NCBI GenBank assembly: GCA_020723995.1
Contig: DYHT01000008.1
Span: forward strand, 1 to 64,000
Direction: 5' to 3'
Source: Chloroflexus sp.
Lineage (GTDB): Bacteria > Chloroflexota > Anaerolineae > Anaerolineales > Villigracilaceae
DNA: 64,000 nucleotides
In this document: positions 15,959 to 23,346 of the stretch, piece by piece
How the letters are laid out: each line of letters begins with the position of its first letter
How positions within the stretch are numbered: the stretch's first letter is position 1
Made by a program: the position numbers and the translations under genes
Notes under the pieces: model-generated
What the model was told of the DNA's origin: nothing
The model's input: the letters and a program-made list of their open reading frames with translations, nothing else
Databases searched by the model: none

Positions 15959-16954
15959 ATGCCTGCCTCACTGTTCACTGATCGCTATTCACGGTTCACA
16001 GTATTGCTCTCCGCCCCCTACATGCTCCCCATCCTCGACCGTTTCCGCCCGGCCTTCGAGAAACATGGTATTAACCTGATCCTGCCAGAAGTCCACGAGC
16101 GGCTCGAAGAGGCCGATTTGCTGAAATACGCCGGTCAGTTTGACGGCGCCATTTGCGGCGACGATCGCTATACCGCCCGCGCCCTGGAGGCTTGCGCCTC
16201 GCGCCTGAAAGTGATTTCCAAGTGGGGCACGGGTATTGATTCGATTGACGGCGAAGCTGCCGCCCGGCTCGGTATCAAAGTCTGCCGCACACCCAATGCC
16301 TTCACCCTGCCGGTCGCCGATACAGTCATCGGTTACATGCTGGCCTTCGCCCGCCGCCAGCCGTGGATGGACAGGGAGATGAAATCCGGCCAGTGGGAGA
16401 AACTGCTCGGCCAGTCGCTCAGCGAGTGCACGCTGGGAGTGGTTGGCGTGGGCGTCATCGGTAAGGCCGTCATCCGCCGGGCACGCGCCTTCGGCATGAA
16501 GCTCCTCGGCAACGACATCATCGAGATTGACCACGTCTTTCTGGCTGAGACCGGTGTACAAATGACTACTCTCTACTCTCTACTCTCTGACTCTGATTTC
16601 GTCAGCCTGAACTGCGACCTCAACCCGACCAGTTATCATCTCATCAATGCGAAGACCCTTGCCTGCATGAAACCGGCTGCGATCCTCATTAATACTGCGC
16701 GCGGCGCGGTGGTGGACGAACCGGCGCTCATTACTGCACTAAACGAAGGTACAATTGGCGGCGCGGCCCTGGATGTGTTCGAGGTCGAGCCGCTTCCGCT
16801 CGACAGTCCGCTGCTAAAAATGGATAACGTGCTGCTCGCCCCGCACAACGCCAATTCCAGCCCGGCCGCCTGGGAGCGGGTGCATTGGAATACGATCAAG
16901 AATCTATTGGATGGACTTGGGATTGCTTACAATGACCTGGAACGATGGAGATAA
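15959..16954 (+). CDS. D-2-hydroxyacid dehydrogenase (phosphoglycerate dehydrogenase-like)
   Basis: NAD-dependent oxidoreductase of 2-hydroxyacids, 331 residues. LGVVGVGVIGKAV is the Rossmann loop, NTARGAVVDE holds the catalytic Arg, FEVEPLP the Glu and LAPHNANSS the His. PGDH-like genes next to CMP-sugar genes suggest oxidation or reduction of a 2-hydroxy or 2-keto acid sugar, but housekeeping serine synthesis is possible. Heptamer repeats make up residues 4-15 (15968-16002) and a loop at 16563-16597 (TTLYSLLSDSD). The start ATG follows the synthetase after 8 bases. Confidence 0.82.
   Translation: MPASLFTDRYSRFTVLLSAPYMLPILDRFRPAFEKHGINLILPEVHERLEEADLLKYAGQFDGAICGDDRYTARALEACASRLKVISKWGTGIDSIDGEAAARLGIKVCRTPNAFTLPVADTVIGYMLAFARRQPWMDREMKSGQWEKLLGQSLSECTLGVVGVGVIGKAVIRRARAFGMKLLGNDIIEIDHVFLAETGVQMTTLYSLLSDSDFVSLNCDLNPTSYHLINAKTLACMKPAAILINTARGAVVDEPALITALNEGTIGGAALDVFEVEPLPLDSPLLKMDNVLLAPHNANSSPAAWERVHWNTIKNLLDGLGIAYNDLERWR
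15968..16002 (+). repeat. Degenerate 7-bp repeat at the 5' end of the dehydrogenase gene
   Basis: TCACTGT, TCACTGA, TCGCTAT, TCACGGT and TCACAGT run without gap. Read as codons they give the N-terminal segment SLFTDRYSRFTV. The related reverse-complement sequence, CAGTGAT-like units, recurs at 58988-59040. Confidence 0.7.
16563..16597 (+). repeat. Degenerate 7-bp repeat inside the dehydrogenase gene
   Basis: TGACTAC, TCTCTAC, TCTCTAC, TCTCTGA and CTCTGAT form an almost perfect 7-base period. The product is MTTLYSLLSDSDFV, which replaces the usual L-x-ELLxxSDFV helix of this family with a sequence that still fits. Confidence 0.7.
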
Positions 16955-17010
16955 AACAGGGACGCAAAATGGCACATTTCGTAGTATAACCACTTTGAGA
17001 GGAGGTACGT

Positions 17011-17412
17011 ATGCCTGTTATTCAAGTTGAAGCCCAGGTACCCACTGCTGAATTGTTGAAAGCGGTAGGACAATTAAGCCAACCTGATTTGGAGCAGTTC
17101 GTGTCTCAGGTCATCGCTTTGCGCGCAAAGCGAAATGCGCCAAGTCTTCCGCGAGTTGAATCTGAATTACTACTCAAAATCAATGAAGGGGTGCCACCTG
17201 ATATTCAGAAGCGATATAACGAATTGATTGCAAAACGACAAGCAGAAATATTAACGCCCGGCGAATACGAAGAATTGCTACGGTTGACACAGCAGGTCGA
17301 AAAGTTGGAAGTGCGCCGTGTCGAATATTTGGCAGAACTCGCGCGTCTACGTGGAACTTCGTTGACTGCGCTGATGGAAAATCTGGGAATTCGACCGCCT
17401 GCCTATGCCTGA
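17011..17412 (+). CDS. Conserved hypothetical helical protein paired with an HNH endonuclease
   Basis: A 133-residue protein, largely charged helix: LLKAVGQLSQPDLEQFVSQV, then LTPGEYEELLRLTQQVEKLE, with coiled-coil character in the second half. GAGGAGGT at 17000-17007 lies just upstream of the ATG, an unusually strong ribosome-binding site here. It overlaps the HNH gene by 8 bases. I recall similar helical protein plus HNH pairs in cyanobacteria and Chloroflexi, so the two probably act together, possibly as inhibitor or partner of the nuclease. No function is established. The local composition is more AT-rich than the flanks. Confidence 0.65.
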   Translation: MPVIQVEAQVPTAELLKAVGQLSQPDLEQFVSQVIALRAKRNAPSLPRVESELLLKINEGVPPDIQKRYNELIAKRQAEILTPGEYEELLRLTQQVEKLEVRRVEYLAELARLRGTSLTALMENLGIRPPAYA

Positions 17413-17839
17413 AAAACGCGTCACTGCCGAACAAAAACAAGCCGTACTTGAACGCGCACGCGGTTGTTGTGAATACTGCAAAAGTCAGGCACGTTTTGCG
17501 ACTCAGTCTTTCTCCACTGAGCATATCGTTCCGCGCCATTTGGGCGGAGAAACCACTCTCGATAATCTGGCGCTCGCGTGTCAGGGATGTAACAACCATA
17601 AGTACACCAAGACGGAATCACGCGACCCTGTTTGGGATAAAATTGTGCCACTCTATCATCCACGACGACAGCGGTGGAATGACCATTTTGCATGGAACGA
17701 TGATTTTTATCTCGTTATCGGATTGACACCCATAGGACGAGCAACAATCAGCGCGTTACAATTGAATCGAGAGGAACTCATCAACATGCGCCGCCTGTTG
17801 TATGCAATGGGAGAGCATCCGCCAGCAGAGATTGACTGA
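17405..17839 (+). CDS. HNH endonuclease
   Basis: A 144-residue nuclease of the HNH fold. CCEYCKSQ supplies the first zinc-binding CxxC, STEHIVPRHLGG the catalytic His with the family's H-I-x-P pattern, TTLDNLALACQGCNNHKYTK the Asn and the second CxxC. The C-terminal part (WNDHFAWNDDFYLV) is typical of small stand-alone HNH proteins. The start overlaps the helical partner gene by 8 bases. Possible roles are defence, toxin or a mobile-element remnant; no methylase or recombinase is next to it. Confidence 0.85.
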   Translation: MPEKRVTAEQKQAVLERARGCCEYCKSQARFATQSFSTEHIVPRHLGGETTLDNLALACQGCNNHKYTKTESRDPVWDKIVPLYHPRRQRWNDHFAWNDDFYLVIGLTPIGRATISALQLNREELINMRRLLYAMGEHPPAEID

Positions 17840-18090
17840 AATCGAATGGCAGATAGCAGATAGCAAATGGCAGGTAGCAGGTGGCGGATGGTCGCGTGGT
17901 CGCGTAGTCGGGTGTGCAGATGGTGGACTTGCCCTGCCTGCGCCAGTGCCGCAGGCACAGGTGAGCCTGTCGAAGGGTGGCAGATGGCGGATGGCGTATA
18001 GTGGATGGCGGATGACAAAGGTAAATCAACAATCCGTAATTCGTAACCCTTCGACTTCGAACAGGGCAAGTCAGCAATCGAAAATTGTCC
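17838..18090 (+). repeat. Degenerate heptamer repeat tract forming the 5' part of the SDR gene
   Basis: From 17845 units such as GGCAGAT, AGCAGAT, AGCAAAT, GGCAGGT, AGCAGGT and GGCGGAT follow with a 7-base period. A GC-rich palindromic piece (GCCTGCGCCAGTGCCGCAGGC) split by mismatches sits at about 17937-17990, then further heptamers (AATCCGT, AATTCGT, AACCCTT). The tract contains the only ATG (18012) that can start the downstream SDR and supplies its first ~26 codons. Confidence 0.7.
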
Positions 18091-18830
18091 TTATCACTGG
18101 CGCGGCGGGGGGAATTGGCCGCGCTACTGTTCAACTATTTGCCGAATACGGCTGGCGGGTCATCGGCGTGGACCGCGCCCCCTTTGGCGAGAATTTTCCT
18201 GCCAACGGCTTGTTCATCCAGTCGGACATCTCCGACCCAGCTGCGCTGGAGGCCATCTTCCGGCAGGCGCACGCCTTCACCGACCGCCTGGACGCGCTGG
18301 TCAACAATGCAGCCCTGCAGATTGCCAAGCCGCTGCTGGATACCAGCGTGGGCGAATGGGACGCGGTCATGGCCTCCAACCTGCGCTCGGTCTTTTTGAG
18401 CGCCAAACTGGCTTACCCGCTTTTCAAGGCCGCCGGCGGCGGGGCCATCGTCAACGTCTCCTCCGTCCATGCGGTGCAGACTTCGGCCAACATCGCCGCC
18501 TATGCCGCCAGCAAAGGCGGCCTGCTGGCGCTGACGCGCGCCATGGCGATTGAATTCGCGCCGGATGACATCCGCGTCAACGCGATCCTGCCCGGCGCGG
18601 TGGATACGCCCATGCTGCGCGCCGGCCTGGGTCGCGGCCATGTTGGAGGCAGCGACATACAGGAGCGGCTGGATAATCTCGCCCGCAAAACCGTCAGTGG
18701 AAAAGTGGGCAAACCCGAAGAAATTGCCCACGCCATCTATTTCCTCGCTGACGATACACAATCGTCTTTCATGACCGGCCAGGCCATGATCGTGGACGGT
18801 GGCGCGACGGCGCGGTTAAGTACAGAATGA
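18012..18830 (+). CDS. Short-chain dehydrogenase/reductase, copy 2
   Basis: NAD(P)-dependent oxidoreductase. The SDR core begins at KIVLITGAAGGIGRA (about residues 28-42); NNAALQ, VSSVHAV and the catalytic YAASK (YxxxK) are present, and the final strand is NAILPGAVDTPM. The only in-frame ATG close to the core is 18012, inside a degenerate 7-bp repeat tract, so the first ~26 residues are repeat-encoded. A frame open upstream to 17802 is not believed because it overlaps the HNH gene. It probably modifies a sugar of the island; the exact reaction is unknown. Confidence 0.8.
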   Translation: MTKVNQQSVIRNPSTSNRASQQSKIVLITGAAGGIGRATVQLFAEYGWRVIGVDRAPFGENFPANGLFIQSDISDPAALEAIFRQAHAFTDRLDALVNNAALQIAKPLLDTSVGEWDAVMASNLRSVFLSAKLAYPLFKAAGGGAIVNVSSVHAVQTSANIAAYAASKGGLLALTRAMAIEFAPDDIRVNAILPGAVDTPMLRAGLGRGHVGGSDIQERLDNLARKTVSGKVGKPEEIAHAIYFLADDTQSSFMTGQAMIVDGGATARLSTE

Positions 18831-18868
18831 CGTGAGGCGTGCGACGAGTGACATGCACGGATACTTGC

Positions 18869-19705
18869 ATGAGCATTAAACAGACAGCCAAACAGATCAT
18901 TCCTGCTCCCCTTTGGAACGCCGCCCGCGCCTCGTTCGATGCGTTGGTGCGCATCCCCGAACTGCCGGCGGCCTACCTGCATCCCTGGCGGCGTGCCAGC
19001 ATGGAGCGATTAGCTGCACTGAAAGACATCCATCGCGGCCAGCGTTGCTTCATCATCGGCAACGGCCCGTCCCTGCGCCAGACCGACTTGAGCAAGCTGC
19101 GCGGCGAATGCACCTTCGGCGTGAATCGCATCTACCTGCTCTTCCCGGAACTGGGGTTCACAACGACCTATTATCTCTCGATGAATGACCTGGTCATCAA
19201 GCAATGCGCCGAAGAGATGCTTGCCCTGCCGATGCCCAAATTCCTGACCTGGCGCTCCCACCATTTTTTCCGGCGTGAAACGTTCAACGTTCAACATTCA
19301 ACGCCAGATATGCCGACATTCTTGTATACAACTTACACCGGCCCTAAGTTCGCTCGGGATGTCACCGGACGACTGTGGGAAGGCGCCACCGTGACCTATG
19401 TTGCCCTGCAACTGGCCTTCCACATGGGCTTCGAGCAGGCCATCTTGATCGGCGTTGACCATAACTTTGTCACCCAAGGCGCTGCCAACCAGACCGTCAC
19501 ATCCGAGGGCGACGACCCGAATCATTTTGCACCCAATTACTTTGATAAAGGCTTCAAGTGGCAACTGCCCGACCTGGAAACCTCCGAGCGCGCCTATCGC
19601 ATGGCAAAGGCCGCTTACGAGGCCGCTGGCCGCCAAGTGTTGGACGCCACCCTCGGCGGAAAACTGACCGTTTTTCAGAAGGCCGATTACCCGTCTCTTT
19701 TCTAA
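18869..19705 (+). CDS. DUF115 / MptE-like (Maf-related) protein, candidate nonulosonate transferase
   Basis: A 278-residue protein with the DUF115 (PF01973) signature CFIIGNGPSLRQTDL followed by FGVNRIYLL, and the later strand AILIGVDHNF. DUF115 forms the core of the Maf proteins that attach pseudaminic or legionaminic acid to flagellin and is structurally close to sialyltransferases; it also occurs in MptE pterin kinases. In an island with two NeuB and three CMP-sugar synthetases, a transferase role is the more likely reading. The ATG at 18869 is chosen over an upstream TTG because the segment before it is heptamer repeat. An in-frame heptamer run lies at 19280-19307. Confidence 0.68.
   Translation: MSIKQTAKQIIPAPLWNAARASFDALVRIPELPAAYLHPWRRASMERLAALKDIHRGQRCFIIGNGPSLRQTDLSKLRGECTFGVNRIYLLFPELGFTTTYYLSMNDLVIKQCAEEMLALPMPKFLTWRSHHFFRRETFNVQHSTPDMPTFLYTTYTGPKFARDVTGRLWEGATVTYVALQLAFHMGFEQAILIGVDHNFVTQGAANQTVTSEGDDPNHFAPNYFDKGFKWQLPDLETSERAYRMAKAAYEAAGRQVLDATLGGKLTVFQKADYPSLF
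19280..19307 (+). repeat. Degenerate 7-bp repeat inside the DUF115 gene
   Basis: ACGTTCA twice, then ACATTCA and ACGCCAG. It encodes TFNVQHSTPD, a polar loop between two conserved segments. Related CTTGAAC/CTTCAAC units precede the next gene. Confidence 0.65.
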
Positions 19706-19775
19706 TCCTTTCAACCTTCCAACCCTTCGTTCCCTCAGGGCAAGCTCTTGAACCTTGAACCTTCAACTTCTCTTC
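19703..19775 (+). repeat. Degenerate 7-bp repeat spanning the start of the GT2 gene
   Basis: Units such as CTTTCAA, CCTTCCA, GAACCTT and GAACCTT run from the end of the DUF115 gene into the next gene. The TTG that opens the GT2 frame at 19748 lies inside the tract, so repeat sequence supplies the start codon and residues 1-8. Confidence 0.6.
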
Positions 19776-20698
19776 CCCTCGTCACCATCGTCACTCCGTC
19801 CTTTAATCAGGCCCGATTTCTGGAAGCCACCCTGCGTTCGGTGCTGGAACAGGATTATCCGCACATCGAATACATCATCGTGGATGGCGGTTCCACGGAC
19901 GGCAGCGTGGATATCATTCGTCGCTACGCGGAACGTCTGTCCTGGTGGATCTCCGAAAAGGATTCCGGCCAATCTGAGGCGGTCAACAAAGGTCTGCAGC
20001 GGGCGCGCGGCGAGATCATCGGCTGGCTGAACTCGGACGACGTATACCTGCCCGGGGCATTCTCGGCGGCGGTGGCGGCCTTCCACTCCCACCCCGAAGC
20101 GGGCCTCGTCTACGGCGACGCCTTGGCGATAAATGCGCATGGCCAGCCGTTCAATCGGATGCGCGCCCGGCAGTACACGCTGGCTGACCTGCTGGCTTTC
20201 AATATTATCTGCCAGCCGGCGGCCTTCATGCGCCGCTCCGTGCTGGAACAAGTCAATTACCTCGACCCACGTTATCATCTTTTGATGGATAACCTGCTGT
20301 GGATGTACATGGCACGCATCGCCCCGATTGTTTATATTCCTCAGACCTGGGCGGCGGCGCGCTACCACGAGCAGGCCAAGAACCGCACGCGCGGCGCGGC
20401 CTACGGACGCGAAGCCAAAGTGCTGATTGACGACCTGAAATCCCGCCCGGAGTTTGCGGCAATCATCGCCGCGGACGAGAAGCGCATCATGGCCGGCGTC
20501 AACCGTTTCGATGCCTTCTACCTGACCGACGCTGGTCAGCCGCGCTCCGCTCTGCGCGCTTACTGGAGCGCCCTCCACCTGCATCCAGCCACCGCCCTCG
20601 GCGATTGGAAACACATCCTGCTGGCCATTTTCTCGCTGCTGGGATTGCACAAACTGCGCGGCATTTATGATCGTCTGCGTACTCGTCGCCTGGGATAA
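19748..20698 (+). CDS. Glycosyltransferase family 2, copy A of a paralogous pair
   Basis: Inverting GT-A transferase. VTIVTPSFNQARFLEATLRS opens the fold, EYIIVDGGSTDGSVDII carries the first Asp, WLNSDDVY is the DXD-type metal site (NSDD) and the region QPAAFMRRS is the conserved acceptor loop. It is closely related to the gene at 30366 through the first 150 residues. The start is a TTG inside a heptamer repeat; no ATG is available before the conserved strand. The C-terminal ~90 residues are extra compared with the paralog. Confidence 0.82.
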   Translation: MNLEPSTSLPLVTIVTPSFNQARFLEATLRSVLEQDYPHIEYIIVDGGSTDGSVDIIRRYAERLSWWISEKDSGQSEAVNKGLQRARGEIIGWLNSDDVYLPGAFSAAVAAFHSHPEAGLVYGDALAINAHGQPFNRMRARQYTLADLLAFNIICQPAAFMRRSVLEQVNYLDPRYHLLMDNLLWMYMARIAPIVYIPQTWAAARYHEQAKNRTRGAAYGREAKVLIDDLKSRPEFAAIIAADEKRIMAGVNRFDAFYLTDAGQPRSALRAYWSALHLHPATALGDWKHILLAIFSLLGLHKLRGIYDRLRTRRLG

Positions 20699-20708
20699 GA
20701 AATAGGCT

Positions 20709-20895
20709 ATGCCGCGCCGCATTTGGCTTCCCTGCCTTCTTGCTGCGCTACCGGCCGCGGCAGGCTTGTTCCTGATCGCTGTGGCCTTACTTCCCTTTGG
20801 GAGCATAAAGGCTTTGGCTCTTCGCTCTTGCGTATGGCATTTACAATTCACTGTATACATGGAATGCGGTGTTCATTGAGCACAGCTTTGGTTAG
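20709..20895 (+). pseudogene. Remnant of a membrane protein, frameshifted
   Basis: From ATG 20709 one frame reads MPRRIWLPCLLAALPAAAGL and continues as a hydrophobic helix to about LLPFGSIKA. A second frame then gives LFALAYGIYNSLYTWNAVF up to a TAG at 20893-20895. Joined by one frameshift near 20815, they look like the ends of one polytopic protein with most of its middle deleted. Positions 20699-20910 hold no intact gene; AGGAGAG near its end serves the next gene. Confidence 0.5.
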
Positions 20896-20910
20896 GAGAG
20901 AGGTGAAGTA

Positions 20911-21624
20911 ATGAATCCGGATCCAAGAGTTTCAATTATCCTTGCTACTTACAATGAATGTGAAAACATTCTTGATACTATTCAAGGAATACTCGAACAT
21001 GTAAAAGTCTCCGTTGAGGTCATTGTGGTGGATGATGATTCGCCGGATGGCACCTGGCATATTGCTGGTAGCCTTAACGATCCGCGCATCAAAGTAATCC
21101 GGCGGGTTGACACCCGAGGACTGGCTTCTGCCATCAATCGGGGCATCATAGAATCGCGTGGCGAGATCGTGGGGTGGATGGATGCCGATATGTGCATGCC
21201 GCCCGCCATGCTGACTTCCATGCTCGAGAAATTGAACGAATATGACATCGTTATCGGCTCGCGATATGTGCCGGGTGGCAAAGATGATCGTGCTCCGCTG
21301 CGGGTCATTAGCAGTTGGCTGATCAATAGATTTGCTGAATTCATGCTGGGTTTTGGCATCAAGGACTACGATAGCGGTTTCATAATGCTGCGTCGCACCG
21401 TCTTTGACAAGGCCTCAATCTTTCCTACCGGCTATGGTGCGTACTTTATGGAATTTATCTACATATGCCGCAAGAAGGGGTTGACAGTGTACGAAATGCC
21501 ATATATCTTTCGCAATCGGGTAAAAGGTGTCTCCAAGTCAGCGCCCAGCCAACTCCGGTTTTTTATAACAGGCATTGGCTACGTGGTCCGTGTTTTCACG
21601 GCTCGTTTGCGGAGGATTGAATGA
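20911..21624 (+). CDS. DPM1-like glycosyltransferase family 2
   Basis: Resembles dolichol/polyprenol-phosphate mannosyl- or glucosyltransferases, which load a sugar onto a membrane lipid phosphate for use by GT39/GT-C enzymes. VSIILATYNECENIL, VIVVDDDSPDGTW and WMDADMCMPP (DAD, metal site) are clear; DYDSGFIMLRR matches the family's acceptor region. There is no C-terminal membrane helix in its 237 residues. AGGAGAG lies about 15 bases before the ATG. It could feed the two GT39-like proteins encoded at 24392 and 28843. Codon use is more AT-rich than in the genes before 20700. Confidence 0.82.
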   Translation: MNPDPRVSIILATYNECENILDTIQGILEHVKVSVEVIVVDDDSPDGTWHIAGSLNDPRIKVIRRVDTRGLASAINRGIIESRGEIVGWMDADMCMPPAMLTSMLEKLNEYDIVIGSRYVPGGKDDRAPLRVISSWLINRFAEFMLGFGIKDYDSGFIMLRRTVFDKASIFPTGYGAYFMEFIYICRKKGLTVYEMPYIFRNRVKGVSKSAPSQLRFFITGIGYVVRVFTARLRRIE

Positions 21625-21636
21625 TTGATCACTAAA

Positions 21637-21786
21637 AATGTTGCTTTTCCTCATGTCAGCATGTCATTCTGAGCACACTGGTGCTTTTCCAGGGTGCGAA
21701 GAATCTCACATTTGCCAGGCGGAGACCCTTCGGGCGCAAAGAACACGCCCTCAGGGTGACAGGCCAGAGGAACATTGCGCTGTAAT
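21637..21786 (+). mobile_element. MITE-like element, family 1, copy A
   Basis: 150 bp without a gene, 3 mismatches to the element at 35878-36037. The right end has the terminal repeat AACATTGCGCTGTAAT; the left end keeps only its inner part AATGTTGC, so about 10 bases of the left terminus are missing. An inner inverted repeat of the form TGTCATTCTGAG / CTCAGGGTGACA makes most of it fold. It lies between the DPM1-like gene and the cupin gene. Confidence 0.8.
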
Positions 21787-21815
21787 ACTAATTTCGTATT
21801 CCTAGGAGAAGCAAC

Positions 21816-22229
21816 ATGAGAGGCCAAACTAACTTGATAGACACTATTACTTACAAAAACCAGCAACTTGCTTATATTATTCAGGCTAGCTACCTGCCTG
21901 AACGCACTACCTTTCTTACTCCAGCGGAGTTCAAGCAACAAGTTGGCTTCGTGGTTTACCCAGCCAGCGGTGAGATCCACCGTCATGTGCATCGCCCGTT
22001 GGAGCGTCATCTTGTTGGTACATCCGAGGTCTTGATCGTTAAAAAAGGTCGTTGCTTAATTGATATCTATAGTGATGATCGCGAACTCATCGCCACGAAA
22101 GAACTTTGTGAAGGCGATATCATGTTGATGGTCGGCGGCGGCCACGGGTTCCGTATGTTAGAAGACACGGTCTTCCTAGAAATTAAGCAAGGACCTTATA
22201 CGGGCATTGATGAGAAGGAGCGCTTTTAA
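21816..22229 (+). CDS. Cupin-fold protein (WxcM/sugar-isomerase-like)
   Basis: A 137-residue single-domain cupin. GEIHRHVHRPLERH carries the His-rich metal motif 1 and GDIMLMVGGGHGFRM motif 2; VLIVKKGRCLIDIY is the central strand. Such small cupins occur beside DegT aminotransferases in dTDP- or GDP-aminosugar clusters, where WxcM/FdtA-type members act as 3,4-ketoisomerases. AGGAG lies 9 bases before the ATG. The stop codon overlaps the next ATG (TAATG), so it is coupled to the aminotransferase. Ketoisomerase activity is inferred from context. Confidence 0.65.
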   Translation: MRGQTNLIDTITYKNQQLAYIIQASYLPERTTFLTPAEFKQQVGFVVYPASGEIHRHVHRPLERHLVGTSEVLIVKKGRCLIDIYSDDRELIATKELCEGDIMLMVGGGHGFRMLEDTVFLEIKQGPYTGIDEKERF

Positions 22230-23338
22230 TGATCCCGGTAAATGAACCGTTAATTGGTCCGAATGAGATAAAGTACGTGCTTGAATGCCTTCAAACTGGC
22301 TGGATTTCATCTGAAGGGCATTTCATCCGTGAATTTGAAGACCACTGGGCAGCGTATTGCGGAATGCAGTACGGTATAACAGTGAGCAACGGTACCGTTG
22401 CCTTACAAATTGCTGTTGCTTGCTTGGATCTCGATTCGGGCGATGAAGTCATTATGCCCACCTTCACAATTATCTCCTGCGCTCAAGCAATCACAATGAT
22501 TGGTGCCAAACCCGTGCTAGTTGATGCAGATCCAGGTACCTGGTGTATGGATGTTGAGCAGGTAAAAAGTAAAATTTCATCACGAACACGTGCAATCATG
22601 CCTGTCCATATTTATGGTCACCCGGTGGATATGGATCCAATATTGGCGTTGGCGCGCAAGCACAATTTGATAGTTATTGAAGATGCAGCCGAGGCGCACG
22701 GCGCAGAATACAAAGGCCGGAAATGCGGCGGCTTGGGCGACTTGAACTGCTTCAGCTTTTATGCCAACAAGATTATCACAACCGGTGAAGGCGGTATGGT
22801 TCTTACCAACAATGCAGCTTATGCGGAGCGAATGCGCTCCTTACGCAATCTTTGCTTTCAAAAAGAACGCAGGTTTTATCATACTGAACTTGGGAATAAT
22901 TTCCGGCTTACTAACTTACAGGCGGCAATCGGTTTGGCGCAGCTCGAGCGTATCGAGGATTCTGTCCGAAAGAAACGTTTGATGGGCCATGCCTATACTG
23001 ATCGTTTGAAGGGAATTCCAGTGTTGCAGCTTCCCGCCGAGGAGTCTTGGGCAAAAAATGTATATTGGATGTATGGTATTGTATTGGATGATGGCACAGG
23101 AATGGACGCGGTCGAATTCGCCCGCCGCTTATATGCGAAAGGCGTTATGACCCGGCCTTTCTTCCTTGGCATGCACGAGCAACCTGTTTTCCAAAAAAAG
23201 AGGTTGTTCCATGGTGAGCGTTATCCTGTGGCAGAGCGCATTGCTCGTCAGGGACTTTATCTGCCCTCGGGAATAGCGATCACAGAAGACCAAATTGACC
23301 AATCCTGCGCTGCAGTAAAACAGGTGTTGGGATATTAG
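22229..23338 (+). CDS. DegT/DnrJ/EryC1/StrS aminotransferase (perosamine-synthase-like)
   Basis: PLP-dependent enzyme transferring an amino group to a keto sugar nucleotide. VSNGTVALQIAV binds PLP phosphate, VIEDAAEAHGAEY holds the Asp and His/Gln that hold the ring, and the Schiff-base Lys is in FYANKIITTGEGGM (about residue 186). The length of 369 residues fits the GDP-perosamine synthase/RfbE group better than AHBA synthases. It overlaps the cupin gene and is followed by a methyltransferase after 8 bases. The three probably make one modified amino sugar; no matching dehydratase is in the window. Confidence 0.88.
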   Translation: MIPVNEPLIGPNEIKYVLECLQTGWISSEGHFIREFEDHWAAYCGMQYGITVSNGTVALQIAVACLDLDSGDEVIMPTFTIISCAQAITMIGAKPVLVDADPGTWCMDVEQVKSKISSRTRAIMPVHIYGHPVDMDPILALARKHNLIVIEDAAEAHGAEYKGRKCGGLGDLNCFSFYANKIITTGEGGMVLTNNAAYAERMRSLRNLCFQKERRFYHTELGNNFRLTNLQAAIGLAQLERIEDSVRKKRLMGHAYTDRLKGIPVLQLPAEESWAKNVYWMYGIVLDDGTGMDAVEFARRLYAKGVMTRPFFLGMHEQPVFQKKRLFHGERYPVAERIARQGLYLPSGIAITEDQIDQSCAAVKQVLGY

Positions 23339-23346
23339 GAGAAACA

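Noticed and set aside
17802-18011. Extended N-terminus of the SDR gene starting at 17802
   Set aside because: It overlaps the HNH gene and consists of heptamer repeats with low-complexity residues; the later ATG at 18012 is simpler.
19763-20860. 365-codon minus-strand frame opposite the GT2 gene
   Set aside because: Lies entirely antisense to a well-conserved GT2 gene; composition is that of a mirror frame.
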